Assembly: GCA_949358305.1 (NCBI GenBank)
Contig: OX442314.1
Location: 26,335,118 to 26,399,117 of the forward strand
DNA length: 64,000 nt
Source: Strigamia acuminata
Taxonomy: Eukaryota > Arthropoda > Chilopoda > Geophilomorpha > Linotaeniidae
Reading direction: 5' to 3'
Position 1 is the first letter of the stretch, and each line of letters opens with the position of its first letter. Below, piece after piece: positions 10,623 through 23,770 of the stretch. The translations under genes and the position numbers were made by a program. A model generated the notes under the pieces. It searched no databases and was not told the origin of the DNA. It worked only from the letters and a program-made list of their open reading frames with translations.

Positions 10623-11627
10623 CTCGTATTCGACTCGAAAACGAGTCGAATACGATTTCGCGTTGAAGAAGGGCAAAACTCGTACTCGACTCGAAAACGA
10701 GTCGAATACGATTTCGCGTTGAAGAAGGGCAAAACTCGTATTCGACTCGAAAACGAGTCGAATACGATTTCGCGTTGAAGAAGGGCAAAACTCGTACTCG
10801 ACTCGAAAACGAGTCGAATACGATTTCGCGTTGAAGAAGGGCAAAACTCGTATTCGACTCGAAAACGAGTCGAATACGATTTCGCGTTGAAGAAGGGCAA
10901 AACTCGTACTCGACTCGAAAACGAGTCGAATACGATTTCGCGTTGAAGAAGGGCAAAACTCGTACTCGACTCGAAAACGAGTCGAATACGATTTCGCGTT
11001 GAAGAAGGGCAAAACTCGTATTCGACTCGAAAACGAGTCGAATACGATTTCGCGTTGAAGAAGGGCAAAACTCGTACTCGACTCGAAAACGAGTCGAATA
11101 CGATTTCGCGTTGAAGAAGGGCAAAACTCGTACTCGACTCGAAAACGAGTCGAATACGATTTCGCGTTGAAGAAGGGCAAAACTCGTATTCGACTCGAAA
11201 ACGAGTCGAATACGATTTCGCGTTGAAGAAGGGCAAAACTCGTACTCGACTCGAAAACGAGTCGAATACGATTTCGCGTTGAAGAAGGGCAAAACTCGTA
11301 CTCGACTCGAAAACGAGTCGAATACGATTTCGCGTTGAAGAAGGGCAAAACTCGTATTCGACTCGAAAACGAGTCGAATACGATTTCGCGTTGAAGAAGG
11401 GCAAAACTCGTACTCGACTCGAAAACGAGTCGAATACGATTTCGCGTTGAAGAAGGGAAAAATTCGCATTCGACTCGAAAGCGAGTCGAATACGATTTCG
11501 CGTTGAAGAAGGGCAAAACTCGTATTCGATTCGAAAGCGAATCGAATACAATTTTGCGTTGAAAAAGGACAAAAATCGTATTCGATTCGCTTTCGAATCG
11601 AATACGAGTTTTGTCCTTTTTCAACGC
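10623..11627. repeat. T array 1' (about 17 units of 56 bp, inverted)
   Basis: Inverted partner of T array 1 and the longest of the six. Read from its outer end inward, the variant order is G A, then three repeats of G G A, then G A G A G A after a shared boundary unit. The six additional units relative to its mirror partner at 39526 are two extra G-G-A triplets. Confidence 0.9.
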
Positions 11628-11670
11628 TTGGGAAAAGGACTCGAATGCGCCTCCACGTTGCAATGCGCAT

Positions 11671-11748
11671 TTGTGTAAACGATGATGGAATCCCCTGCTT
11701 AAATACTGGCTATCGCGTCACGTAACAGCAACGTGCCACGTCACGTAA
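11671..11748 (-). promoter_or_regulatory. Promoter-like module 1', facing T/Q core
   Basis: Exact inverted copy of module 1, with the TATA-like box at 11698-11705. It faces left into the array, so core 1 lies between two convergent modules. Confidence 0.4.
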
Positions 11749-14700
11749 TTGCAACGTGCCGCGCTATGCCACACAATGTGCCGCCGCGATAGGCCATTGA
11801 ACCCGAATGTGTGTGATGCGAAACGCGCGAGTACGCGCGCGGAGAACGCGCGGCAATGCTAGCAACAGGAGCGCAACTGCCCAAGAAATTGCTCAACAAT
11901 AAAAGGCACGTGGAAGCACGTGCCTGAAACAATAGGCACTTCAAATAAAGTTATTGTTAAAAAACGGGCTTGAAAACCAACAATTACACAATAATTAAGG
12001 GGCAAGAAATGAACTTTGCTGCAATGCAAAGTTCTCAAAATACAGAGAAATGAAAGTTACACTTGTATAAAGAATTGACAATGTTTGAAACCAATAAAAA
12101 CTACAAAAACACACTTGTAAAAAACCCAAAACAACACCCAGAATGAATTATTTGACTCAAATTAACCCTAAAACAGTCTTGGAGGTCGTGCAGACGACAG
12201 AGTCGGATCGGAAGGTTGCTAAAACCTGACGCCAAAACTAGCAATGGGACAGCTAGTTAGAAAACAGCTTTTTCATCAATTATGAACGCTGAAAACCTCA
12301 CCCAGGGGTAGAAAATGATGGAGAGAACGTTTTCGCCATCTAAAACGGTCTAAAACGGGTCTAAAATGCCTAAACCGGCGCCTGGAACGTGGCGCAGTTG
12401 TTGGGTCAAATATTGTCAAAAATCAGTGGAAATTTGTCAAATACTGGCAAAAATCTGCTGAAATTTGTCAAAAATTGCCAAATTTTGGCGCAAGTTACGT
12501 GAGGTTTGCGCGCATCCAACTATGACAAAAAATCCATGCGTGTGCACGCGCGATTTACTGGCGCGTTGGAAGCGTTAAAATAAATTTTTCCAATATCTAA
12601 CACAATTTGCACCGAATTATGGCAATTTTTGACAAATTTACATGGATTTTTGCCAGTATTTGACAAATTTCCACGGATTTTTGACAATATTTGACAAATT
12701 CCAGACAAATTTCAGACAAATTTCAATTAATTTTAGAAATTTTATGAGAAATTTCAGCAAATGTTTGAGGATTGAGGAAATCTTCTGAAATTTGTCAAAT
12801 ATAGGCAAAAATCTTCTGAAATTTGTCAAATACAGGCAAAAATCTGCTGAAATTTGTCAAAAATTGCCCAAATTCCGTGCAAGTTTTGCAAGTTTTGCGC
12901 GCATCAAATCGTATGCGCGCCTATACTATTGCACGAGCGCATTGACGCGTGATGAACACCGACCACGTTTACGAAGTGAATTCGAGCTACAAAAGTATCG
13001 AGTCGCCATTCTATGATGGAAAAAAAAAATTAAGTGTAAACAAACAAAATAAAAACTTTAATATACAAGAAACGTACAATTCCACTCAACTTTGTTTCAA
13101 ATTTTATTTATTGGATCATTGAAAATAAACAGTAGTGTTGTGCACTGTACGCTTAAGTGTATACCGGCGATGCGTTGTTTTGTGGTGGGGATTTGCCTCG
13201 ATAATTGATCTTTTCTCTTTGTTTGCAATATTTTTTTGGCCTTTTTTGTTGATTTTTCGGTTTGAAATTGTTTTTTTCCGGTGTAATTTAAGTGGTGGAA
13301 GGTTGTTGGCGTGTGTTGAGGGTAATTTTGGCGGTTTTTGGGTCGGGATTAGTGTTTTCTGCGATTTTTGATCGGTATTTGGGGTTTGATGCAGCGGATA
13401 GCGCATGCGAATCGCCGTCGACCGTAGCATTAGCAATTGCAACCTGCCGCGCTATGCCACACAATGTGCCGCCGCGATAGGCCATCGAATCCGAATGTGT
13501 GTGATGCGAAACGCGAGTACGCGCGCGGAGAACGCGCGGCAATGCTAGCAACAGGAGCGCAACTGCCCAAGAAATTGCTCAACAATAAAAGGCACGTGGA
13601 AGCACGTGCCTGAAACAATAGGCACTTCAAATAAAGTTATTGTTAAAAAACGGGCTTGAAAACCAACAATTACACAATAATTAAGGGGCAAGAAATGAAC
13701 TTTGCTGCAATGCAAAGTTCTCAAAATACAGAGAAATGAAAGTTACACTTGTATAAAGAATTGACAATGTTTGAAACCAATAAAAACTACAAAAACACAC
13801 TTGTAAAAAACCCAAAACAACACCCAGAATGAATTATTTGACTCAAATTAACCCTAAAACAGTCTTGGAGGTCGTGCAGACGACAGAGTCGGATCGGAAG
13901 GTTGCTAAAACCTGACGCCAAAACTAGCAATGGGACAGCTAGTTAGAAAACAGCTTTTTCATCAATTATGAACGCTGAAAACCTCACCCAGGGGTAGAAA
14001 ATGATGGAGAGAACGTTTTCGCCATCTAAAACGGTCTAAAACGGGTCTAAAATGCCTAAACCGGCGCCTGGAACGTGGCGCAGTTGTTGGGTCAAATATT
14101 GTCAAAAATCAGTGGAAATTTGTCAAATACTGGCAAAAATCTGCTGAAATTTGTCAAAAATTGCCAAATTTTGGCGCAAGTTACGTGAGGTTTGCGCGCA
14201 TCCAACTATGACAAAAAATCCATGCGTGTGCACGCGCGATTTACTGGCGCGTTGGAAGCGTTAAAATAAATTTTTCCAATATCTAACACAATTTGCACCG
14301 AATTATGGCAATTTTTGACAAATTTACATGGATTTTTGCCAGTATTTGACAAATTTCCACGGATTTTTGACAATATTTGACAAATTCCAGACAAATTTCA
14401 GACAAATTTCAATTAATTTTAGAAATTTTATGAGAAATTTCAGCAAATGTTTGAGGATTGAGGAAATCTTCTGAAATTTGTCAAATATAGGCAAAAATCT
14501 TCTGAAATTTGTCAAATACAGGCAAAAATCTGCTGAAATTTGTCAAAAATTGCCCAAATTCCGTGCAAGTTTTGCAAGTTTTGCGCGCATCAAATCGTAT
14601 GCGCGCCTATACTATTGCACGAGCGCATTGACGCGTGATGAACACCGACCACGTTTACGAAGTGAATTCGAGCTACAAAAGTATCGAGTCGCCATTCTAT

Positions 14701-16798
14701 GATGGAAAAAAAAAATTAAGTGTAAACAAACAAAATAAAAACTTTAATATACAAGAAACGTACAATTCCACTCAACTTTGTTTCAAATTTTATTTATTGG
14801 ATCATTGAAAATAAACAGTAGTGTTGTGCACTGTACGCTTAAGTGTATACCGGCGATGCGTTGTTTTGTGGTGGGGATTTGCCTCGATAATTGATCTTTT
14901 CTCTTTGTTTGCAATATTTTTTTGGCCTTTTTTGTTGATTTTTCGGTTTGAAATTGTTTTTTTCCGGTGTAATTTAAGTGGTGGAAGGTTGTTGGCGTGT
15001 GTTGAGGGTAATTTTGGCGGTTTTTGGGTCGGGATTAGTGTTTTCTGCGATTTTTTATCGGTATTTGGGGTTTGATGCAGCGGATAGCGCATGCGAATCG
15101 CCGTCGACCGTAGCATTAGCAATTGCAACGTGCCGCGCTATGCCACACAATGTGCCGCCGCGATATGCCATCGAATCCGAATGTGTGTGATGCGAAACGC
15201 GAGTACGCGCGCGGAGAACGCGCGGCAATGCTAGCAACAGGAGCGCAACTGCCCAAGAAATTGCTCAACAATAAAAGGCACGTGCCTGAAACAATAGGCA
15301 CTTCAAATAAAGTTATTGTTAAAAAACGGGCTTGAAAACCAACAATTACACAATAATTAAGGGGCAAGAAATGAACTTTGCTGCAATGCAAAGTTCTCAA
15401 AATACAGAGAAATGAAAGTTACACTTGTATAAAGAATTGACAATGTTTGAAACCAATAAAAACTACAAAAACACACTTGTAAAAAACCCAAAACAACCCC
15501 CAGAATGAATTATTTGACTCAAATTAACCCTAAAACGGTCTTGGAGGTCGTGCAGACGACAGAGTCGGATCGGAAGGTTGCTAAAACCTGACGCCAAAAC
15601 TAGCAATGGGACAGCTAGTTAGAAAACAGCTTTTTCATCAATCATGAACGCTGAAAACCTCACCCAGGGGTAGAAAATGATGGAGAGAACGTTTTCGCCA
15701 TCTAAAACGGTCTAAAACGGGTCTAAAATGCCTAAACCGGCGCCTGGAACGTGGCGCAGTTGTTGGGTCAAATATTGTCAAAAATCAGTGGAAATTTGTC
15801 AAATACTGGCAAAAATCTGCTGAAATTTGTCAAAAATTGCCAAATTTTGGCGCAAGTTACGTGAGGTTTGCGCGCATCCAACTATGACGAAAAATCCATG
15901 CGTGTGCACGCGCGATTTACTGGCGCGTTGGAAGCGTTAAAATAAATTTTTCCAATATCTAACACAATTTGCACCGAATTATGGCAATTTTTGACAAATT
16001 TACATGGATTTTTGCCAGTATTTGACAAATTTCCACGGATTTTTGACAATATTTGACAAATTCCAGACAAATTTCAGACAAATTTCAATTAATTTTTGAA
16101 ATTTTATGAGAAATTTCAGCAAATGTTTGAGGATTGAGGAAATCTTCTGAAATTTGTCAAATATAGGCAAAAATCTTCTGAAATTTGTCAAATACAGGCA
16201 AAAATCTGCTGAAATTTGTCAAAAATTGCCCAAATTCCGTGCAAGTTTTGCAAGTTTTGCGCGCATCAAATCGTATGCGCGCCTATACTATTGCACGAGC
16301 GCATTGACGCGTGATGAACACCGACCACGTTTACGAAGTGAATTCGAGCTACAAAAGTATCGAGTCGCCATTCTATGATGGAAAAAAAAAATTAAGTGTA
16401 AACAAACAAAATAAAAACTTTAATATACAAGAAACGTACAATTCCACTCAACTTTGTTTCAAATTTTATTTATTGGATCATTGAAAATAAACAGTAGTGT
16501 TGTGCACTGTACGCTTAAGTGTATACCGGCGATGCGTTGTTTTGTGGTGGGGATTTGCCTCGATAATTGATCTTTTCTCTTTGTTTGCAATATTTTTTTG
16601 GCCTTTTTTGTTGATTTTTCGGTTTGAAATTGTTTTTTTCCGGTGTAATTTAAGTGGTGGAAGGTTGTTGGCGTGTGTTGAGGGTAATTTTGGCGGTTTT
16701 TGGGTCGGGATTAGTGTTTTCTGCGATTTTTGATCGGTATTTGGGGTTTGATGCAGCGGATAGCGCATGCGAATCGCCGTCGACCGTAGCATTAGCAA
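11747..16798 (-). repeat. R units, left inner cluster
   Basis: In inverted orientation: a truncated unit, a 1686-bp unit (12900-14585), a 1676-bp unit (14586-16261) and a 537-bp partial unit ending at the S border near 16798. The 10-bp length difference is the loss of one arm of the GGCACGTG hairpin near 15280. One base marker near 16096 also differs from the other left-arm units. Confidence 0.8.
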
Positions 16799-18964
16799 GT
16801 GCGCGCGCAAGTTAAATGTGTACAGGACTGTGAGAAAATAAAACGTGTGTGGAAAAGTAAATGTTCTTTGGTGATCGCCATGAGTTCGTACTTTGTCGTG
16901 GGCGCGAAATGTGTGTGATATATATGCTACTATGCGTGATGTAGCGCCGTCAGCGCGTTTCAGCACGCGATGTAGCGCCTTGAGCGCGTCCAAATGCGTA
17001 CAGGTGTTCGACAGATGTGCCAGGGCTTCACGTGCATACACGAAACATAAACATGAAGAAAACAGAAAAAACCGTTGTGTGTGATGTGTATAAAGACACA
17101 TTACACAAAGAATACTACTCTTCATACAAAAAGCAATAAACTTTATACATATTGCAATAAACTTACAAAATGGTAAAAATAAAATACTGGAAAACATGGC
17201 CTTGAATAATAGTGGAAAACATGGCATACTGCCTTGAATAATAGTGAAAAACATGGCGTACTGCCTTGAATACCCCCTTGAATACGTCGCACCGCATCAT
17301 CTCGCCTCACTTCCCGTCTTGGAAATAAATAAATGCCCCGGCGTTTATTCGAGGCAATGTCCAACTTGGGCTTTCATTCGCGCCTCACATCCCGCCTTGG
17401 TAATAAATAAACGCCCCGGCGTTTATTCGAGGCACATCACCCACACCTCCCCGGCGTTCAAACGAGTAGCTGCGCGTATTTGACCCCGGTTTTTATTTTT
17501 TCAAATTGTCGTGTGTTTTCAAAGTTCTTAATTTGTTCAAAAACAAACAAAATGGCTATTTGTTGATTTTTAATTGATTTTATCGATTTCTGTTCGTTTT
17601 TTGCTGGTTTTTAATCGATTTTTCTGTATTTTTGATCAATTTTTGCCAATTGTAATCGTTATTTGTCATTCTGAATTGATTATTGTCAGGTTTCAGTCGA
17701 TTTTTGTCGATTTCTGATCAATGTTTATACATTTTTTATCATTTTGTGTAGATTTCTGTTGAATTTTAATCATATTTCTTCGTTTTTATTCAATTTTTGT
17801 CCCATGCTCCGCGATCAGTTCGAATAATTGACACCATACTGTGCTTTTACTCATATTCAAGATGGCGTCGCAAACTCAAGGTCGAATTCCGCTGAATTCA
17901 TTTATTGCGACTGTTTGCGCTCCATACATGCGAAAAGGATTATGGGAAAAATCCTCAATGCAGGTCATTTTGGTGTCAAATGAGCGAGGAAAGCTGGAGA
18001 TAAGGAAAATTGGTGAAATTTCAAAAAAAAGCTAAACAATCAAAATTTACATGAAGCTCAATTTTTCTAACTGGAAATGCATGTATCGTCAATTTCGGGA
18101 TATTTTAGGGGTGAAATTGACTGGGAAGGGACCCCCACATTCCCCATGCGTCAACGCGCGCGTTGACGAAATTCAAATCCAGGTTTTCACACAGCCCCAC
18201 GTTATTTTCGGGTTCCAATTGCCGTATTGCCGTATTGCCTCAAATAAACGCCGGGGCGTTTATTAATTTTCATTAATTTTCCAGACCGGAAATGAGGCGA
18301 GGTGATGCGGTACGATGCAAAATTGCGAGATGTAGTTTGCTTTATTTGTTAAAACAAATTAGGCGTCACTAATTCACCTGTATTAGGGTTTCAATGTGTG
18401 AAATTTCAAAATTTATCGGTTCCGTCAAAACGCCATTGAAAAGTTACATTTTTATAACGTTTCAATGATGAAAACGGCCATTTTTGATGAAAAACAGCCA
18501 TTTTTTATAGAAAAAACGACGAAGAAAGCCATTTTCACTATGAAAAATGGCTGAAAATGACCATTTTGACGAAAAACGGCCATTTTTACTACGAAAAATG
18601 GCTAAAAATGCCACTTGAGTGAGTGCAAGTACATTTGGTGATGTACTATCGCGAGCGCGCGCGTTTTTGTGCAGTACAATGTGCTGATTAAACCAACAGC
18701 ATTATAGAGTGATTACATTGTTCATTTGTGTTTTTAAGTTACAAAATGGTACAAAATCATAAAATAAACTTGTAAAGTGCAATTTCTGCGGATTGATCAA
18801 AATCCGCAAAATCCGCCGCAAAATTGCGAACAGGGGATCAGCATATAGGCAGCCGTAATGTTAAAAATGGGGTCCCTTTCGCACTCCGCAAAATCCGCAT
18901 GCGCGCCATAAGGTTAAGCACTCCAGAAGCGTGTGTCGCACGCGTCGGCGCGCCGCTAAAAACA
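16799..18964 (+). repeat. S block, left copy (spacer between R and P)
   Basis: S joins the R unit abruptly after ATTAGCAA. It holds a 33-bp direct repeat near 16936-16995 (GATGTAGCGCC words), three AATAAACGCC palindromes, a T-rich stretch with GATTTTTGTCGATTTC-like words (17480-17800), and a segment at about 18230-18625 similar to the left flank at about 2380-2660. An ATG frame of 57 codons at 17862-18035 has plausible composition but is unrecognised and isolated. A stretch at 18623-18645 matches the sequence next to the palindrome's left end. Confidence 0.7.
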
Positions 18965-20423
18965 TATCCTTTTCGCGGATTGGCTTCCGCGAAATCCGCA
19001 TTTTGGGGGTGACTATTCTGGGAATTCCGGGTGGACCATACTCTTCCGAAAAATGTCCGGGGTGGTGTTGGGAGTGTCGATAGACTGTTTTGTGTCAAGG
19101 TTGCCAATTTTCATGTAAGTATTGGAAGGTTCATTTCTGTGCATTCTCATATATTTTTTTCACAGGAGCAACGAGGCGCGATGAAGGGGGATCAAGCGAG
19201 AGTGAATAAAATAAACTCGTTTTTGTCTCAAATGCGCGTTTGCGTTTGTAAATTTGGTTGTCTTGCAACGCGGTGGCGCGTTTGAGTTTCGTGTTGCGAT
19301 ACAAACACGCACGGGTGCGTATTGGAGTCGTAAACGACTTTCTGTCGCAATGCGATCGCGTATTTGACAAATTTCTGCAGATTTTTGCCAATATTTGACA
19401 ATTTTCAGACAAATTTCAATTAATTTTAGAAATTTTTGAGAGATTTCAATAAAAGTTTGAGGAATTTCTTATGCTGACGCTAAAATGCCAAAAGGAGTCT
19501 TAACTCAGAAGAGCACTTTTCCGACCACTTAGGTGTCGGAAAAGCACTTCCAAAGGTCGCAAAATGTGCTCTACGCGTTTTTTGACACTAGAACGGTCGA
19601 AAACGAGTCTAAAACTGCTAAGCTGGCGCCTGTAACTTGGCGCATTCGCTGGGTCGCTCAAAAATGAGATTCGAGCGAACCGAAACCTATGAGAGAAACG
19701 CGCCGGCGGAAATATTCGTTTTTACCAATGAATACTTAATAAATCTTCATGGGAATTTAATCCCAATCTACTGTAGGCTTAGGAACCTTGAATACCAAAT
19801 AAAAACAAAGGAGCAAAGGCGGGAAACAAAGAACAAGGGCCCGACGCCCGTAAATCACCAAAATGGCTATCTGCCAGACACGCTAGTGGCCTTGAGCCAC
19901 TTCTAACTTCGTTTTCGAGGTTGTGGGTCTCGAAAACGACTAAACCGAGTGGTGGGAACGATTCCCGAGGTCTTTTTAGTCAATGTCGCCCAAAACCCGA
20001 ATCAACAAGCTAACTTTCAACGAGAAACGAAGACTGGAGCCGAATGCGGTGATAAGCGCTCATTCCAGACTCGTGTAAGCGATCTCCGCTTAAAGCCAGT
20101 TGCTCTGAGCAGACGACGCAATCGCTTACCAAGGAAAAAGACGGGTTTATGGGCTCAAAACCCGACGAAACACTTAAACAGGATCCAGAAATTACCAAGC
20201 GAGTTGGTAAGCTAAACTAAAACTGTAAAATAAGTTGGGGACTTGGTAAAATGCGAGTCTCTCAAACTTTTGTTGCGTCCTGCTCGCAACACGCGCGATG
20301 TACGCGCGTGGCCGCGTGTTGAACGTGCGCACTACGCGCAAGAACCGTACAAACCGAGGTAAAACGAATTAAACACATATCTAATGCAAAAACAATTATT
20401 AAATACATCATTCTTGTTGCTGT
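18965..20423 (+). repeat. P block, copy 2
   Basis: Direct copy of P block 1 at an offset of 15084 bp with no length change. It follows AAAAACA instead of the ATG found before copy 1. Confidence 0.8.
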
Positions 20424-23262
20424 TTGCAAACTTGCAAAACTTGCACCGAATTTGGGCAATTTTTTACAAATTTCAGCAGATTTTTGTCTATATTTGACAA
20501 ATTTCAGCAGATTTTTGTCTATATTTGACAAATTTCAGCAGATTTCCTCAATCCTCAAACATTTGCTGATATTTCTCAAACATTTTCTAAAATTAATTGA
20601 AATCTGTCTGAAATTTGTCTTGAATGTGTCAAATATTGTCAAAAATCCGTGGAAATTTGTCAAATACTGGCAAAAATCCATGTAAATTTGTCAAAAATTG
20701 CCATAATTCGGTGCAAATTGTGTTAGATATTGGAAAAATTTATTTTAACGCTTCCAACGCGCCAGTAAATCGCGCGTGCACACGCGTGGATTTTTCGTCA
20801 TAGTTGGATGCGCGCAAACCTCACGTAACTTGCGCCAAAATTTGGCAATTTTTGACAAATTTCAGCAGATTTTTGCCAGTATTTGACAAATTTCCACTGA
20901 TTTTTGACAATATTTGACCCAACAACTGCGCCACGTTCCAGGCGCCGGTTTAGGCATTTTAGACCCGTTTTAGACCGTTTTAGATGGCGAAAACGTTCTC
21001 TCCATCATTTTCTACCCCTGGGTGAGGTTTTCAGCGTTCATGATTGATGAAAAAGCTGTTTTCTAACTAGCTGTCCCATTGCTAGTTTTGGCGTCAGGTT
21101 TTAGCAACCTTCCGATCCGACTCTGTCGTCTGCACGACCTCCAAGACCGTTTTAGGGTTAATTTGAGTCAAATAATTCATTCTGGGGGTTGTTTTGGGTT
21201 TTTTACAAGTGTGTTTTTGTAGTTTTTATTGGTTTCAAACATTGTCAATTCTTTATACAAGTGTAACTTTCATTTCTCTGTATTTTGAGAACTTTGCATT
21301 GCAGCAAAGTTCATTTCTTGCCCCTTAATTATTGTGTAATTGTTGGTTTTCAAGCCCGTTTTTTAACAATAACTTTATTTGAAGTGCCTATTGTTTCAGG
21401 CACGTGCTTCCACGTGCCTTTTATTGTTGAGCAATTTCTTGGGCAGTTGCGCTCCTGTTGCTAGCATTGCCGCGCGTTCTCCGCGCGCGTACTCGCGTTT
21501 CGCATCACACACATTCGGATTCGATGGCCTATCGCGGCGGCACATTGTGTGGCATAGCGCGGCAGGTTGCAATTGCTAATGCTACGGTCGACGGCGATTC
21601 GCATGCGCTATCCGCTGCATCAAACCCCAAATACCGATCAAAAATCGCAGAAAACACTAATCCCGACCCAAAAACCGCCAAAATTACCCTCAACACACGC
21701 CAACAACCTTCCACCACTTAAATTACACCGGAAAAAAACAATTTCAAACCGAAAAATCAACAAAAAAGGCCAAAAAAATATTGCAAACAAAGAGAAAAGA
21801 TCAATTATCGAGGCAAATCCCCACCACAAAACAACGCATCGCCGGTATACACTTAAGCGTACAGTGCACAACACTACTGTTTATTTTCAATGATCCAATA
21901 AATAAAATTTGAAACAAAGTTGAGTGGAATTGTACGTTTCTTGTATATTAAAGTTTTTATTTTGTTTGTTTACACTTAATTTTTTTTTTCCATCATAGAA
22001 TGGCGACTCGATACTTTTGTAGCTCGAATTCACTTCGTAAACGTGGTCGGTGTTCATCACGCGTCAATGCGCTCGTGCAATAGTATAGGCGCGCATACGA
22101 TTTGATGCGCGCAAAACTTGCAAAACTTGCACGGAATTTGGGCAATTTTTGACAAATTTCAGCAGATTTTTGCCTGTATTTGACAAATTTCAGAAGATTT
22201 TTGCCTATATTTGACAAATTTCAGAAGATTTCCTCAATCCTCAAACATTTGCTGAAATTTCTCATAAAATTTCTAAAATTAATTGAAATTTGTCTGAAAT
22301 TTGTCTGGAATTTGTCAAATATTGTCAAAAATCCGTGGAAATTTGTCAAATACTGGCAAAAATCCATGTAAATTTGTCAAAAATTGCCATAATTCGGTGC
22401 AAATTGTGTTAGATATTGGAAAAATTTATTTTAACGCTTCCAACGCGCCAGTAAATCGCGCGTGCACACGCATGGATTTTTTGTCATAGTTGGATGCGCG
22501 CAAACCTCACGTAACTTGCGCCAAAATTTGGCAATTTTTGACAAATTTCAGCAGATTTTTGCCAGTATTTGACAAATTTCCACTGATTTTTGACAATATT
22601 TGACCCAACAACTGCGCCACGTTCCAGGCGCCGGTTTAGGCATTTTAGACCCGTTTTAGACCGTTTTAGATGGCGAAAACGTTCTCTCCATCATTTTCTA
22701 CCCCTGGGTGAGGTTTTCAGCGTTCATAATTGATGAAAAAGCTGTTTTCTAACTAGCTGTCCCATTGCTAGTTTTGGCGTCAGGTTTTAGCAACCTTCCG
22801 ATCCGACTCTGTCGTCTGCACGACCTCCAAGACTGTTTTAGGGTTAATTTGAGTCAAATAATTCATTCTGGGTGTTGTTTTGGGTTTTTTACAAGTGTGT
22901 TTTTGTAGTTTTTATTGGTTTCAAACATTGTCAATTCTTTATACAAGTGTAACTTTCATTTCTCTGTATTTTGAGAACTTTGCATTGCAGCAAAGTTCAT
23001 TTCTTGCCCCTTAATTATTGTGTAATTGTTGGTTTTCAAGCCCGTTTTTTAACAATAACTTTATTTGAAGTGCCTATTGTTTCAGGCACGTGCTTCCACG
23101 TGCCTTTTATTGTTGAGCAATTTCTTGGGCAGTTGCGCTCCTGTTGCTAGCATTGCCGCGCGTTCTCCGCGCGCGTACTCGCGCGTTTCGCATCACACAC
23201 ATTCGGGTTCAATGGCCTATCGCGGCGGCACATTGTGTGGCATAGCGCGGCACGTTGCAATT
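20424..23262 (+). repeat. R units, left half of central element
   Basis: Direct copy of the left outer R units, including the diverged first unit. Confidence 0.8.
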
Positions 23263-23338
23263 ACGTGACGTGGCACGTTGCTGTTACGTGACGCGATAGC
23301 CAGTATTTAAGCAGGGGATTCCATCATCGTTTACACAA
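23261..23338 (+). promoter_or_regulatory. Promoter-like module 2
   Basis: Same boxes and spacing as module 1; TATA-like box at 23304-23311; faces the central core. Confidence 0.4.
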
Positions 23339-23381
23339 ATGCGCATTGCAACGTGGAGGCGCATTCGAGTCCTTTTCCCAA

Positions 23382-23770
23382 GCGTTGAAAAAGGACAAAA
23401 CTCGTATTCGATTCGAAAGCGAATCGAATACGATTTTTGTCCTTTTTCAACGCAAAATTGTATTCGATTCGCTTTCGAATCGAATACGAGTTTTGCCCTT
23501 CTTCAACGCGAAATCGTATTCGACTCGCTTTCGAGTCGAATGCGAATTTTTCCCTTCTTCAACGCGAAATCGTATTCGACTCGTTTTCGAGTCGAGTACG
23601 AGTTTTGCCCTTCTTCAACGCGAAATCGTATTCGACTCGTTTTCGAGTCGAATACGAGTTTTGCCCTTCTTCAACGCGAAATCGTATTCGACTCGTTTTC
23701 GAGTCGAGTACGAGTTTTGCCCTTCTTCAACGCGAAATCGTATTCGACTCGTTTTCGAGTCGAATACGAG
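23382..23770. repeat. T array 2 (about 6 units of 56 bp)
   Basis: Short version with variant order G A G A after the entry units. It lacks five units (280 bp) compared with array 1. Confidence 0.9.

Noticed and set aside
16478-17254. A 258-codon leftward frame across the R/S border (mirrored at 32223-32999)
   Set aside because: It crosses two unrelated repeat modules, is rich in low-complexity segments and overlaps another open frame. No domain is seen.
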